Shown here: piece after piece, positions 18,103 through 29,032 of the stretch
How the letters are laid out: each line of letters starts with the position of its first letter
How positions within the stretch are numbered: the first letter of the stretch is position 1
NCBI RefSeq assembly: GCF_024585265.1
Contig: NZ_CP036533.1
Span: forward strand, 2,427,001-2,491,000
From: Bradyrhizobium sp. WBAH42
Lineage (GTDB): Bacteria; Pseudomonadota; Alphaproteobacteria; Rhizobiales; Xanthobacteraceae
Reading direction: 5' to 3'
DNA length: 64,000 bases
Translations under genes and position numbers: made by a program
Notes under the pieces: model-generated
Databases searched by the model: none
What the model was told of the DNA's origin: nothing
Seen by the model: the letters and a program-made list of their open reading frames with translations, nothing else

Positions 18103-18116
18103 GAGGAATGCAAAAC

Positions 18117-18422
18117 ATGATCCCCGGTGAACTCTTCATCCAAGACGGCGAGATCGAGCTCAATGCCGGCCGCAAGACCGTGACGTTGACTGTGGCCAAT
18201 ACCGGCGACCGCCCGATTCAGGTCGGCTCGCACTATCATTTCTTCGAGACCAACCCGGCGCTGAAGTTCGACCGCAAGAAGGCCCGCGGCATGCGCCTCG
18301 ACATCGCCGCCGGGACCGCCGTCCGCTTCGAGCCCGGTCAGACCCGCGACGTGCAACTCGTCGCCATGGCGGGGAAGAAGACGATCTACGGTTTCCGCGG
18401 GGATGTGATGGGGAAGCTGTAG
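18117..18422 (+). CDS. ureB: urease beta subunit
   Basis: A 101-residue protein beginning [16 protein letters not shown], the canonical UreB start, and containing [11 protein letters not shown] and the FEPGQT region. I chose ATG 18117 rather than the in-frame 18108 because GAGG lies about nine bases upstream of it and the family begins at MIPGE. Its ribosome site immediately follows the REP element. Confidence 0.96.
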   Translation: MIPGELFIQDGEIELNAGRKTVTLTVANTGDRPIQVGSHYHFFETNPALKFDRKKARGMRLDIAAGTAVRFEPGQTRDVQLVAMAGKKTIYGFRGDVMGKL

Positions 18423-18434
18423 GGCAGGCCTGCC

Positions 18435-19562
18435 ATGAATACCGTCCTCAAGGACAAGGTCGAGATTGGACTCGTGCTCCAGGGCGGCGGTGCGCTTGGG
18501 GCCTATGAGTTCGGCGCGATCGAGGCGCTTCTGGAATTGATGGATGCGATCCATGCCGAGGGCAGGACCGTTACGCTGGCCGCGGTCACCGGGGTTTCCA
18601 TTGGCGCGATAAATGCGGCCTGCGTGGTTGGCGCGACCGATCGGGCCGATGCCAAAAGGCGCCTGCAATTGCTGTGGTCGGAGCTTTCGCTGGAGTCGCG
18701 GAATTATTGGTGGGGTATCGCCAGCCAGGATTTCGCTTTGTTCCGCGTGCACGGTTTCTACAAGCCTCGTTATGACTACTGGAATGTCTTCCGCTGGACC
18801 AATTTCTACAACACCGAGCCCATGCTCGGGACGTTGGCGAGACACGTGAATTTCACGGCGCTGAACAACAGCCCGACCACCTTCGTCGTCACCGCAGTGG
18901 ACGTGTCGTCCGGCGAGTTGGTGCGTTTCTGCAACCATCCGCACAAGGGCGAGAAGCGGACCGAGATCGGTCCTCGCCATGTGCTGGCAAGCGGCAGCCT
19001 TCCGCCCGGATTTCCGGCGACGCCAATCGGCGACGCGAATTTCTGGGACGGCGGCATAGTCGACAACACGCCGCTCGGCGATGCGATTGATGCGTTTTCC
19101 GGATCGGACGACGTCGATCGCATCCTGGTCGTGATGAACTTGTTTCGAAGCAAGCGTGCGGCGCCAAAGAACATGATCGAGGTCAATGATCGCTTGAGCG
19201 AGCTGCGTTATGGCAACCGCCTGCGCCAGGACGGTGCGAACGCAGCGGTCATCAATGAATTGTTGCAGACCGTGGAGGCGCTCTACGCCGCCGTTCCCGT
19301 AGAGGCGCGGGATCCGCAGCTCGTTGACAAGGTCTCGCGTGCGCAGCGTTTCAAGACCCTGGGCGCCATCACCAACATCGACCTGGCCGATGCGGGTCTC
19401 ATGAAGAAAGCCGGTCTTTCCGCGGAGTCCCGGGACTCCGGCGCTTTTCGCGATTTTTCGGCCGCGGGAATTCAGCGGCGTCGCGAGGCCGGATACAAGC
19501 TTGCGCGATTGAAGCTGCAGGACGTATTCAGGACGCGCGGTCTGCTGCCGGTGCTTCATTGA
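18435..19562 (+). CDS. patatin-like phospholipase inside the urease operon
   Basis: A 375-residue patatin family protein: oxyanion loop QGGGALGAYEFG (about 16-27), nucleophile Ser55 in GVSIG, and catalytic Asp205 in FWDGGIVDN. These hydrolases act on acyl-ester lipids; the natural substrate is unknown. No signal peptide is seen. It sits 12 bases after ureB and 13 before the next gene, so it looks co-transcribed although it has no known role in urease. Its Arg-rich C-terminal tail and slightly lower GC differ from the flanking ure genes. Confidence 0.88.
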   Translation: MNTVLKDKVEIGLVLQGGGALGAYEFGAIEALLELMDAIHAEGRTVTLAAVTGVSIGAINAACVVGATDRADAKRRLQLLWSELSLESRNYWWGIASQDFALFRVHGFYKPRYDYWNVFRWTNFYNTEPMLGTLARHVNFTALNNSPTTFVVTAVDVSSGELVRFCNHPHKGEKRTEIGPRHVLASGSLPPGFPATPIGDANFWDGGIVDNTPLGDAIDAFSGSDDVDRILVVMNLFRSKRAAPKNMIEVNDRLSELRYGNRLRQDGANAAVINELLQTVEALYAAVPVEARDPQLVDKVSRAQRFKTLGAITNIDLADAGLMKKAGLSAESRDSGAFRDFSAAGIQRRREAGYKLARLKLQDVFRTRGLLPVLH

Positions 19563-19575
19563 CCAGGAGGCTCCA

Positions 19576-20115
19576 GTGATTTCCCCGATCCGCCTCGTCT
19601 CAGAAGCTGCCGAGCTCGCTGCGCATCGTCATAACGGCATGGCGCGCAAGGGCCGCGGCAATGAGCCCTATATCAATCATCTCGCCGAGGTCGCGAACCT
19701 GCTCGCCACCGCGACCGACGGTGCCGATGCCGAGCTCGTTGCGGCCGGCTGGCTGCACGATTCGATCGAGGACACTGACACCACGCGCGAGGAGCTCGCG
19801 CAGAGATTTTCCGAGCGTGTCGCCTCGCTGGTTGCCGAGTGCACCGACGACATGAGCTTGCCGAAGGCAAAGCGGCGGCAGAAGCAGATCGACGACGCGC
19901 CCCACAAATCGCCGGGCGCCAAGCTGATCAAGATCGCCGACAAGATCAGCAATACGGGCGCGCGCATTCAAACCGATCCGAGCGCCGAGGAGCGCGAGGA
20001 ACTCGCCGACTATATCGGCTGGGCCACGCAGGTCGTGGCGGGGTGCCGCGGCGGCAATGCATGGCTCGACGAAAAATTCGACGATGCCGTGAAAGCAGCA
20101 AAGGCCTTGCTGTGA
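19576..20115 (+). CDS. HD-domain hydrolase, MESH1/SpoT-type (p)ppGpp hydrolase-like
   Basis: A 179-residue single-domain protein with the metal-binding pattern of RelA/SpoT hydrolase domains: His35 in the INHLAEV helix, His61-Asp62, Glu65-Asp66 (HDSIEDTD), and Asp122 in KIADKISN. It has no synthetase, TGS or ACT domain, like small alarmone hydrolases. If active it would degrade (p)ppGpp or a related nucleotide in the cytoplasm. The GTG start has AGGAGG six bases upstream. It lies between the patatin and ureC in one operon. Confidence 0.8.
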   Translation: MISPIRLVSEAAELAAHRHNGMARKGRGNEPYINHLAEVANLLATATDGADAELVAAGWLHDSIEDTDTTREELAQRFSERVASLVAECTDDMSLPKAKRRQKQIDDAPHKSPGAKLIKIADKISNTGARIQTDPSAEEREELADYIGWATQVVAGCRGGNAWLDEKFDDAVKAAKALL

Positions 20116-20149
20116 CCAACCAGACATTCAATCGCAAACGGGGCTTGTG

Positions 20150-21865
<1,716 letters not shown>

Positions 21866-21884
21866 AATAGCGCCTCAACGCATG

Positions 21885-21913
21885 TCCCCGGCGGTGTCCG
21901 GGGATGGCTTTTT
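21885..21913 (+). terminator. putative terminator or attenuator after ureC
   Basis: TCCCCGG (21885-21891) pairs with CCGGGGA (21898-21904), followed by TGGCTTTTT. The stem is short but GC-rich. It lies 20 bases after ureC and before the co-directional ABM, ureE, ureF and ureG genes, so it may reduce accessory-gene expression relative to the structural subunits. Confidence 0.55.
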
Positions 21914-21995
21914 GCGGTTTTGCGTTCGGTCCCGCCTGGTCTAATGTCCCGCCCGGTATCGTAACCCTTTAGAAGAAAAGCCGGGAGGATTTCTC

Positions 21996-22295
21996 GTGAT
22001 CTACGTCGTTGCCACCCTGACCATCAAGCCCGAGACGCGCGCCGAGTTCATCGCGGCCGCCACCGCCTGCATCAAGGAGACGCGGAAGGAGCCCGGCAAT
22101 ATCGCCTATGATCTGCATGAGAGCGTCACGGACCCTGCCAAGATGGTGTTCGTCGAGCAGTGGGAGAATATGGAGGCGCTGGGGCCGCATCGCGCTGCCG
22201 AGCACATGAAGACGTTCGGCCGCGTTGCGGTGAAATGCTTCACGGCGCCGCCGAAGATCGAATACATCACGCCCGAGAAGGTCGAGACACGGTAA
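21996..22295 (+). CDS. antibiotic biosynthesis monooxygenase (ABM/YgiN-like) domain protein
   Basis: A 99-residue single ABM domain, a ferredoxin-like fold seen in YVVATLTIKPETRAEF, YDLHESVTDPAKMVFVEQW and HRAAEHMKTF. Family members oxidise quinols or degrade haem or related compounds, and many have unknown substrates. The GTG start has GGGAGG eight bases upstream. It lies between ureC and ureE, 12 bases from ureE, in the same operon, with no known part in urease maturation. Confidence 0.85.
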   Translation: MIYVVATLTIKPETRAEFIAAATACIKETRKEPGNIAYDLHESVTDPAKMVFVEQWENMEALGPHRAAEHMKTFGRVAVKCFTAPPKIEYITPEKVETR

Positions 22296-22307
22296 GAGGG
22301 ACGACGA

Positions 22308-22919
22308 ATGATCCGGGCGACGCAGGTCAGGGGACAGCACCGCTTCACGGAAGCACCAGTGGACACGGTCGTGCTCGATTTCGACGACCGGCACCGTCGT
22401 CGCATGGCGATGACGGGAACGCGGGGCCTCGAATTCCTGCTCGACCTGGAGCATGCCGTCGCGCTCCGCGGCGGCGATGCGCTGGTGCTTGAGGATGGAA
22501 GGCTGATCGAGGTGGTCGCGGCGCCCGAGCCGCTGCTGGAAATCCGCGGCCGCGATCCGCACCACCTCGTCCGCGTCGGCTGGCATCTCGGCAACCGTCA
22601 CCTGCCGACGCAGATCTTGGCCAAGGCCCTGCGTATTCGCCGCGATCACGTCATCGAGGCGATGGTGAAGGGCCTCGGCGCGCGTGTGATCGAGATCGAA
22701 GCGCCGTTCGATCCCGAAGGCGGCGCCTATGCCGATGCCGGCCATGCGCATGGACACGACCATGCGCATCACGATCACGGCCATCATCACCATGACCATG
22801 GCCACCACCATGATCATGCCGCGCACGACCATGGCCATGAGCACCACCATCACCACGACGAGCATTGCGATCATCCCGATCATCACCACGGCCACAAGCA
22901 TGCTCATGACCACAAATGA
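22308..22919 (+). CDS. ureE: urease nickel metallochaperone UreE with long His-rich tail
   Basis: A 203-residue protein. The N-terminal and metal-binding domains span about 1-140 ([19 protein letters not shown], then [11 protein letters not shown] with the conserved dimer-interface His nearby). After about residue 143 comes a tail of roughly 60 residues containing more than 30 His, mostly as HDHGHHH-type repeats, ending HDHK. It stores nickel and hands it to UreG/apo-urease. The end overlaps the start of ureF by 14 bases. Confidence 0.95.
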   Translation: MIRATQVRGQHRFTEAPVDTVVLDFDDRHRRRMAMTGTRGLEFLLDLEHAVALRGGDALVLEDGRLIEVVAAPEPLLEIRGRDPHHLVRVGWHLGNRHLPTQILAKALRIRRDHVIEAMVKGLGARVIEIEAPFDPEGGAYADAGHAHGHDHAHHDHGHHHHDHGHHHDHAAHDHGHEHHHHHDEHCDHPDHHHGHKHAHDHK

Positions 22920-23628
22920 GCCGGTCGGCGCCGGTGATCTTGCCGAGGGCGAGGCGGCGGCGCTGTACCGGCTGATGACCTGGCTCTCGCCGGCGTTCCC
23001 GGTCGGTGGTTTCTCCTATTCCAGCGGCATCGAATGGGCGGTCGAAACCGGCGACGTCACCGACACGACGACGCTGGCGGATTGGCTCGATGCGATGCTC
23101 GCCGACGGCTCGGGCTTCTGTGACGCGACGTTTCTGGTCCACGCCTATCGCGCCACGGAATCGGGCGAGACGGCCGCTTTGAACGAGATCGCCGAGCTTG
23201 CGAGCGCCTTCGTGCCGTCGCGCGAGCGGCAGCTGGAGACGACCTCGCAGGGCCGCGCCTTCATCGACATTGCCCGCGCCGCGTGGGATGCCGACGGACT
23301 GGATGCCACGGTCGCGGCATGCAGCGCGCCACTGATCTATCCGGTCGCGGTCGGCGTCGTTGCCGCGATGCACGCCGTGCCGTTGGCGCCGACGCTGCAC
23401 GCCTTCCTGCATGCGCTGGTCTCGAACTGGATTTCCGCGGCCAGCCGGCTCATTCCGCTCGGCCAGACCGATAGCCAGCGTGTGCTGGTGAGGCTGGAAG
23501 CCGCCGTCGCCGCCACCGCCAATCGCGCGCTGGCTGCAAACTTGGACGATCTCGGCAGCGCGACGTTCCGCGCCGACCTCGCCAGCTTGCGGCACGAGAC
23601 GCAATATACCCGGTTGTTTCGGTCGTGA
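22906..23628 (+). CDS. ureF: urease accessory protein UreF
   Basis: A 240-residue helical Ure[21 protein letters not shown] and SSGIEWAVE near the N-terminus, then [20 protein letters not shown] in the C-terminal half. It acts with UreD and UreG as a gate for nickel insertion. The ATG at 22906 is chosen because the longer frame upstream reads through the His-codon run of ureE out of frame. Confidence 0.95.
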   Translation: MTTNEPVGAGDLAEGEAAALYRLMTWLSPAFPVGGFSYSSGIEWAVETGDVTDTTTLADWLDAMLADGSGFCDATFLVHAYRATESGETAALNEIAELASAFVPSRERQLETTSQGRAFIDIARAAWDADGLDATVAACSAPLIYPVAVGVVAAMHAVPLAPTLHAFLHALVSNWISAASRLIPLGQTDSQRVLVRLEAAVAATANRALAANLDDLGSATFRADLASLRHETQYTRLFRS

Positions 23629-23667
23629 GCGGTGCGGCCTTCAAGTCATCAGGAGAGAACAAGTCAC

Positions 23668-24291
<624 letters not shown>

Positions 24292-24558
24292 CCGGACGCG
24301 ACCAGTTGGCGCAGGTGTTTTTCGCCGTTAACGAGCTGGGCCACGCCGCAACCCGCGGAACAAATTTGGGACACGGGGATTAACTACCTCCGGCGCCCGG
24401 GGCGAATTCATCCCGGCCAGACCATCGGCCGGACGGATTAAGCTTTTCAGGCGACCCAAGTTGCGTACTGATGCCTCCTCCTTCATTATCTCCGGCACTG
24501 GGGTTTACCCTGCTTCGGCCCATGGCCGTTCGAGCGGCGTTCATGTGCTCCGTGTTCA

Positions 24559-26253
24559 TTGCCGACCTCCTGCTTTCGCCTGAGTAATCGCGTGGTCAGG
24601 CTGGGTTTCATCATCGGCTTCATCGCTCTGCTCGGGGCCTTGCTCTCCGGGCTTGCGGCTTATCGCGTCCACGACCAGGAGCTGGCGCTGGACCGGATCG
24701 CGCTGGCGCGTGCGATCGATGTGCATGCGAGCCTGGTCCAGGACCGCCTGACCGAGCGGGAGCTGCTCGCGCGTGTCGCCTCAGGCCTGTTCCGCGCGCC
24801 GTCGGTGATCAAGCCGAACATGCTGGAGCCGCTGCGCTCGGCGATCTACGCCTTCAAGACCGACTTCGTGGTGGCTGGGTGGGTCGCCCGGTTGAAGCCG
24901 GACGAGCTTGCGGCGGCGCAGGCCGCCCTCGCTGGCGCCGGCTTCCCGACTCCGCAGATCCGCTCGTATGACGACAAGCCGATCAACCCTGCCGATGTCA
25001 CCCAGCCGATCGACGTACTGTTGGATCTCGAGCCGCGCAGCAACGAGACCAGGATGTTGCCCGGCCGCAGCTACGATCAGGATCCGGTTCGCAGCGCGAT
25101 GCTGACGCGCGCGCGCACCGAGAAGAGGTCGGTTGCCTCGGACCCGGTGCCGTTGATCCGCGGAAACGGAGCGATCGGCATCATCGTGGCTGCGCCCGTC
25201 ATTCCCGAGGGAGCGACCGAGCCCGCCGGGTTCGTGACGTTTTCCTACGAGCTCGCCTCGCTGATGCTGGCCAATGACGACATGTCGCTGTTCGCGGTGG
25301 CGCTCAGGGATCCGCGCAAGGACGGCGGCGAGCTGATCGCCAACGATCAGGGCGTGGTCTCGACGCGGATGGCGGCGGCGGACGGGCCGGCGCCGTCGGC
25401 GACGCGCACGGTGAGCTTCGGCGGCCGCGATTGGCAGCTCGGCTACTACGCGAAGACCAATTCGGTGCGCCGCGCCGAGCAGACCGCGATCATCGTGGCG
25501 GCGATCGGCTTTGCCATCACCGCAATGGTGTGCGGCCTGTTCGGTTATGTCGCCTACAACAATCTGCGGCTTAGCCGGGAGATCCAGGTCAGGATCGGCT
25601 TCGAGCGCCGGCTGACCGCGGTCATCGACGAGCTCAACCACCGCGTCAAGAACATCCTGGCGGTGATCCAGTCGATCGTGACGCGCACCTTGCGCCACGG
25701 TTCGGACATCGACAGCGCGCGCGAGCTCCTGATCGGACGCATCCACGCCATGTCCAACGTGGTGTCGCTGCTTAGCGAGAGCCAGTGGCAGGGCGTCAAG
25801 TTGAAGGGCCTGTTCGAGGCGCGCGCGATTCCGCATGCCGATCGCATCGCGGTCACCGGCCCCGACATCGCGGTCAGCGCGCGAGCGGCGCAGAGCCTGT
25901 CGCTGCTGTTCTTCGAGCTCGCCTCGCATTCCGACGAGGGCCTGTCATTGGTCGGCAAGCACCCCCACATCACAGCCAACTGGACGGTGACGGGCGAAGA
26001 TGGCCACGAGGTCTTCCATTTTCGCTGGGAGGAGTTCAACACCAGCGAGGCGACGCGGCGGCCCGATTCCGATTTCGGCCTGATCCTGCTCGACCGCGTC
26101 GCGCCCGAGGCGCTGGGGGGGACCGCCAAGCGCTTCTTCACGGACGTCTCCTACGTCTATGAATTGACCGCGCCGATGGAGACGGTGGTCGACATGACCG
26201 AGCGCGACCGCACGGACAAGATCTCGGCGCCGGTCAGGCCGGCGCGAAGTTAG
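24559..26253 (+). CDS. CHASE-domain HWE/HisKA_2-type sensor histidine kinase with altered N-box
   Basis: About 564 residues. TM1 lies near the N-terminus (FIIGFIALLGALLSGLA) and an extracytoplasmic CHASE domain spans about 50-310. TM2 follows (AIIVAAIGFAITAMVCGLF), then DELNHRVKNILAVIQSIV with phosphoacceptor His361. The N-box region reads FFELASHSDEG, with His457 where HWE kinases have Asn; a WEE segment and DFGLILLDRV (G-box-like) follow. The start is uncertain: TTG 24559 or GTG 24592. No response regulator is adjacent. It could be a weakened or pseudo-kinase. Confidence 0.78.
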   Translation: MPTSCFRLSNRVVRLGFIIGFIALLGALLSGLAAYRVHDQELALDRIALARAIDVHASLVQDRLTERELLARVASGLFRAPSVIKPNMLEPLRSAIYAFKTDFVVAGWVARLKPDELAAAQAALAGAGFPTPQIRSYDDKPINPADVTQPIDVLLDLEPRSNETRMLPGRSYDQDPVRSAMLTRARTEKRSVASDPVPLIRGNGAIGIIVAAPVIPEGATEPAGFVTFSYELASLMLANDDMSLFAVALRDPRKDGGELIANDQGVVSTRMAAADGPAPSATRTVSFGGRDWQLGYYAKTNSVRRAEQTAIIVAAIGFAITAMVCGLFGYVAYNNLRLSREIQVRIGFERRLTAVIDELNHRVKNILAVIQSIVTRTLRHGSDIDSARELLIGRIHAMSNVVSLLSESQWQGVKLKGLFEARAIPHADRIAVTGPDIAVSARAAQSLSLLFFELASHSDEGLSLVGKHPHITANWTVTGEDGHEVFHFRWEEFNTSEATRRPDSDFGLILLDRVAPEALGGTAKRFFTDVSYVYELTAPMETVVDMTERDRTDKISAPVRPARS

Positions 26254-26295
26254 AGCGGAATGGCTTTAGGTCGAATCGATTGCCGCGGCTCGTTC

Positions 26296-26418
26296 ACCTC
26301 TCCCGCTTGCGGGAGAGGTCGCGCCGTAGACGCGGGTGAGGGCTTTCTCCTCTAGGGGACTGTCCCATTGCGGAAACACCCTCTCCCCAACCCTCTCCCG
26401 CAAGCAAGCGGGAGAGGG
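26296..26418. repeat. intergenic palindromic element (CCTCTCCCGC family)
   Basis: ACCTCTCCCGC / GCGGGAGAGGT form a hairpin at 26296-26319, and a second hairpin CCCTCTCCCGC / GCGGGAGAGGG lies at 26391-26418. Together they look like a short mobile or REP-like element between convergent genes, and could act as a terminator for both. Confidence 0.75.
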
Positions 26419-26464
26419 AGCCCAGCTCCGTCGTTGGAGCGATCAAGCCTCATCGCATCGCGCT

Positions 26465-27079
26465 TTAGCTCTTCGGTCGCAACACCAGCTCGACGAGGTT
26501 GCGGGCGTAGCCAGGTGTGATCGGCGCGATGCCGAAGATGTAGCGGTAGAACAGGCTGCCATAGATCGCGTCGTAGAGATTCTCAGGGGGACCCTCGGCC
26601 TGAATGCTGCCGTCCTTCTGGCCGGCGGCGATCATGTCCACCAGCGCGTCGCGGCGGAATTGCAAGTAGCGGGCGTAGAACAGCTCGGCCGAGCCGGTCT
26701 TGGAAATGCATTCTGAGATCACGGCGAGCTGCACCTTGCCGAATTCGCCCTGGAGCGCCTCGGCATAGGCGGTGGCGTGGCGCCGCGCGCGCGCCGCGGG
26801 CGTGCCGGCGCTCGCAGGCGGCAGCGGCAGCATCTGCGCGGCATGGTGGAGGAATGCGTCGATCAGCAGCGCTTCCCGCGACGGCCACCATTTGTAGATC
26901 GTCATCTTCGACACGCTGGAGTGGCGCGCGATCGCATCGATGGTGGTGGCGGCAAGGCCGGTGGTCGCCATCAGTGCATAGGCGCTTTCGAGGATGGCGT
27001 TGGTGGTCTCGATCGACCTTGGCCGGCCGCGCCGGGGCGCGCTCTCCGCCTCTTCACGCCCGTCTTTCGCCATCGCCAC
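26465..27079 (-). CDS. TetR family transcriptional regulator
   Basis: About 204 residues. The N-terminal helix-turn-helix is clear: RRGRPRSIETTNAILESAY, then TTIDAIARHSSVSKMTIYKW and PSREALLIDAF. The C-terminal half is the ligand-binding/dimer domain (TetR_C type). The GTG at 27079 has GGAGA seven bases upstream; ATG 27073 is the alternative. It faces the same way as the opgC gene upstream, with about 80 bases between. Its target is unknown. Confidence 0.85.
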   Translation of the reverse strand: MAMAKDGREEAESAPRRGRPRSIETTNAILESAYALMATTGLAATTIDAIARHSSVSKMTIYKWWPSREALLIDAFLHHAAQMLPLPPASAGTPAARARRHATAYAEALQGEFGKVQLAVISECISKTGSAELFYARYLQFRRDALVDMIAAGQKDGSIQAEGPPENLYDAIYGSLFYRYIFGIAPITPGYARNLVELVLRPKS

Positions 27080-27157
27080 GCCCGGTCTCCTCACGCAGAG
27101 TCCCGGCATACCGCAGGGGCGGCTTTCGGCCTAGCAGAATCGCACGCTTTTTTGGCT

Positions 27158-28300
27158 CTACGCCTGCCGCCGCAGGGCTGCCGGCAGATCCTGCCGTTTC
27201 GACCAGGCGATGTAGTAGGCGAGCCCGGTCATCGCGGCGAAGCCGGTGATGCTCACCGCCACCTGCATCACCACCAAGTTCGGCCCGGTGATCAGGATGA
27301 GGTGGCCGGCGAAGGACAGGAACACGGCGACACAGAATACCGCAAGCCATTCCTCACCGCATGCGATCACCGCTTGCAGCGGTCTCCATCTCAGGCCGGG
27401 GTGATCGGCCGGAATGAGATGGGTCGCAATGAACGCGAGGGCCAGGAAGTGGACCACGCGATAGGGCGCGAGGTTTTCCTTGTCGGCCGGCGCGATGCTG
27501 TTGAGGAGGAGATCCGGCAGGTAAGCGGACAGCGTCGGCGAATGGCGCATCAAGGTGACGGCCATCGCGAAGATCAAATAGGCGCCTGCGAGGATCCGCA
27601 GCCAGGACATGCCGCGCAGCGCCCGCCCCGGCGCACCCGTCACGGCGAACCAGCCGCCCAGCACCATCAGCAGCTGCCAGCACAGCGGATTGAAGGTCCA
27701 TTCCCCGTCCGGATAGATCCGAAAATTCCAGCCGAACCAGCGCGCAGCAAGATACAGCGCGACCGATGTCGCCAGCGTCAGGTTCGGCCCCCGCAACAGG
27801 CCCCACAGCACGAGCGGAAAGAACGCCATCAGCGGGATCATCAGCTGCAGCAGGTCGAGATTCAGCGGCTCTTCCTGGAGCACGAGACCGCGGACCAGGA
27901 TGCGCAGCGGGTGCTCGAGAATTCCGGAGATGTTGTATTCGTGGATGATCTCCGGCGCCATCGATTGCGAGGCGACATAGGCGATGGCGTCGATATAGAT
28001 CACGAACAGCACGACATAGGCGGCATAGAGCCGCCAGACCCGGCGAAAGATGCGCGTCGCTGCGACCACATAGCCGCGCTCCAGCGCCATCCTGCCGTGG
28101 ATGATGGCAACGCCGTAGCCTACCACGAACACGAACAGGTCCGCCGCGCCGCTGAAGCCGAAATTGCGCAGCGTCAGCAGGTTGACGACGTTGTTCGGAA
28201 TATGGTCGACGAAGATGGACCAATTGGCGATGCCGAGCGTCAGATAGAGCCTGGCGTCGTGCTGGAATGCGGCGAGGTTCGCCTTGACGGACGGTTTCAT
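27158..28300 (-). CDS. opgC: OpgC-type inner-membrane protein (glucan succinylation family)
   Basis: A 380-residue protein with about ten hydrophobic segments and the OpgC-family start: LYLTLGIANWSIFVDHIPNN, FGFSGAADLFVFVVGYG and later YRVVHFLALAFIATHLIP. In Rhodobacter OpgC adds succinyl groups to osmoregulated periplasmic glucans; family members are acyltransferase-3-like. The specific activity here is inferred. No opgG/opgH gene is in the window. Confidence 0.82.
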   Translation of the reverse strand: MKPSVKANLAAFQHDARLYLTLGIANWSIFVDHIPNNVVNLLTLRNFGFSGAADLFVFVVGYGVAIIHGRMALERGYVVAATRIFRRVWRLYAAYVVLFVIYIDAIAYVASQSMAPEIIHEYNISGILEHPLRILVRGLVLQEEPLNLDLLQLMIPLMAFFPLVLWGLLRGPNLTLATSVALYLAARWFGWNFRIYPDGEWTFNPLCWQLLMVLGGWFAVTGAPGRALRGMSWLRILAGAYLIFAMAVTLMRHSPTLSAYLPDLLLNSIAPADKENLAPYRVVHFLALAFIATHLIPADHPGLRWRPLQAVIACGEEWLAVFCVAVFLSFAGHLILITGPNLVVMQVAVSITGFAAMTGLAYYIAWSKRQDLPAALRRQA

Positions 28301-28488
28301 TAAGTAAAATAGCTTTGGGAATCAGGACGATGCTTTTAGCGGCAATCGCCTGCCCATCCGAGTAGCGTTTGCGTGAGCGGCAAGACAATCGCGCCGAACC
28401 GCGCAGAAATGCGGCCCTCGCCCTCTATCGAATTGGGATAGATGCGCCCAAAGGACTTAGGACGAAATTTTCTAACCCGCTCCGATCG

Positions 28489-28944
28489 CTACTCGGCAGG
28501 CTCCGCCGACACCTCGTCGGCCACGCCGGCGCGGCTCGCCAGGATGCCGAGGGCGACGCCCCCGATGGCCAGGATCGGCAACAATCGTTTCACCCCGATG
28601 GCGCGAACGATCTGAAGCCCGGTGGCGAGGAGCATCGGATCTGCAAGCATGCTCTGCGCGGCCGATTTCGCCGCGCGCTCGGCCGCGATCTGGGCGCGCT
28701 TCTGCACCTCGCGCTTGTAGCCCCAATAGGAGCCTGCCGCGGCCAACGTCAGCAGAAAGAAGATGCCGGCGCCGGCAAGACAAGCCTGCACCGGGCCATA
28801 TTTCTGCAGCACCCAGATGAAGACGGCGGCACAGAGGAAGCCCGTCGTCACGAGCAGCGCGAAGGCAGCGCCCGCGGCCAGGGAGGTCAGCCGAACAGTC
28901 GTGCCGGTGGATGCACTGATGCTGTCGATGATGCGCTGAAACAT
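28489..28944 (-). CDS. two- or three-TM membrane protein (phage-holin-3_6-like superfamily, not phage)
   Basis: A 151-residue protein with two adjacent hydrophobic helices (AFALLVTTGFLCAAVFIWVL and CLAGAGIFFLLTLAAAGSYW), a charged linker (KREVQKRAQIAAERAAK) and a weak C-terminal hydrophobic segment. The pattern fits the holin-like family often found with stress proteins. ATG 28944 is preferred, with GAGGAG eight bases upstream. It follows the DUF883 gene in the same direction, so it may share its promoter. Confidence 0.6.
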   Translation of the reverse strand: MFQRIIDSISASTGTTVRLTSLAAGAAFALLVTTGFLCAAVFIWVLQKYGPVQACLAGAGIFFLLTLAAAGSYWGYKREVQKRAQIAAERAAKSAAQSMLADPMLLATGLQIVRAIGVKRLLPILAIGGVALGILASRAGVADEVSAEPAE

Positions 28945-29032
28945 GGCCTTGCTCCTCAATCCCCGCCAGCCGAATCGTCACGGGCCGACAGCGGCCGCGT
29001 GTCGCTGCCGTCTCAAATGAACGCCGGCATCC

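Noticed and set aside
22729..22905. N-terminal extension of UreF
   Set aside because: This part is the UreE His-codon run read in another frame (Met/Thr/Ile repeats); the true UreF begins at 22906.
24350..24390. EcfG-like element before the sensor kinase
   Set aside because: GGAAC is present but the -10 position reads GATT, two mismatches to CGTT.
28489..28944. Phage remnant suggested by holin-like topology
   Set aside because: No phage genes nearby; the family is common in chromosomal stress loci.
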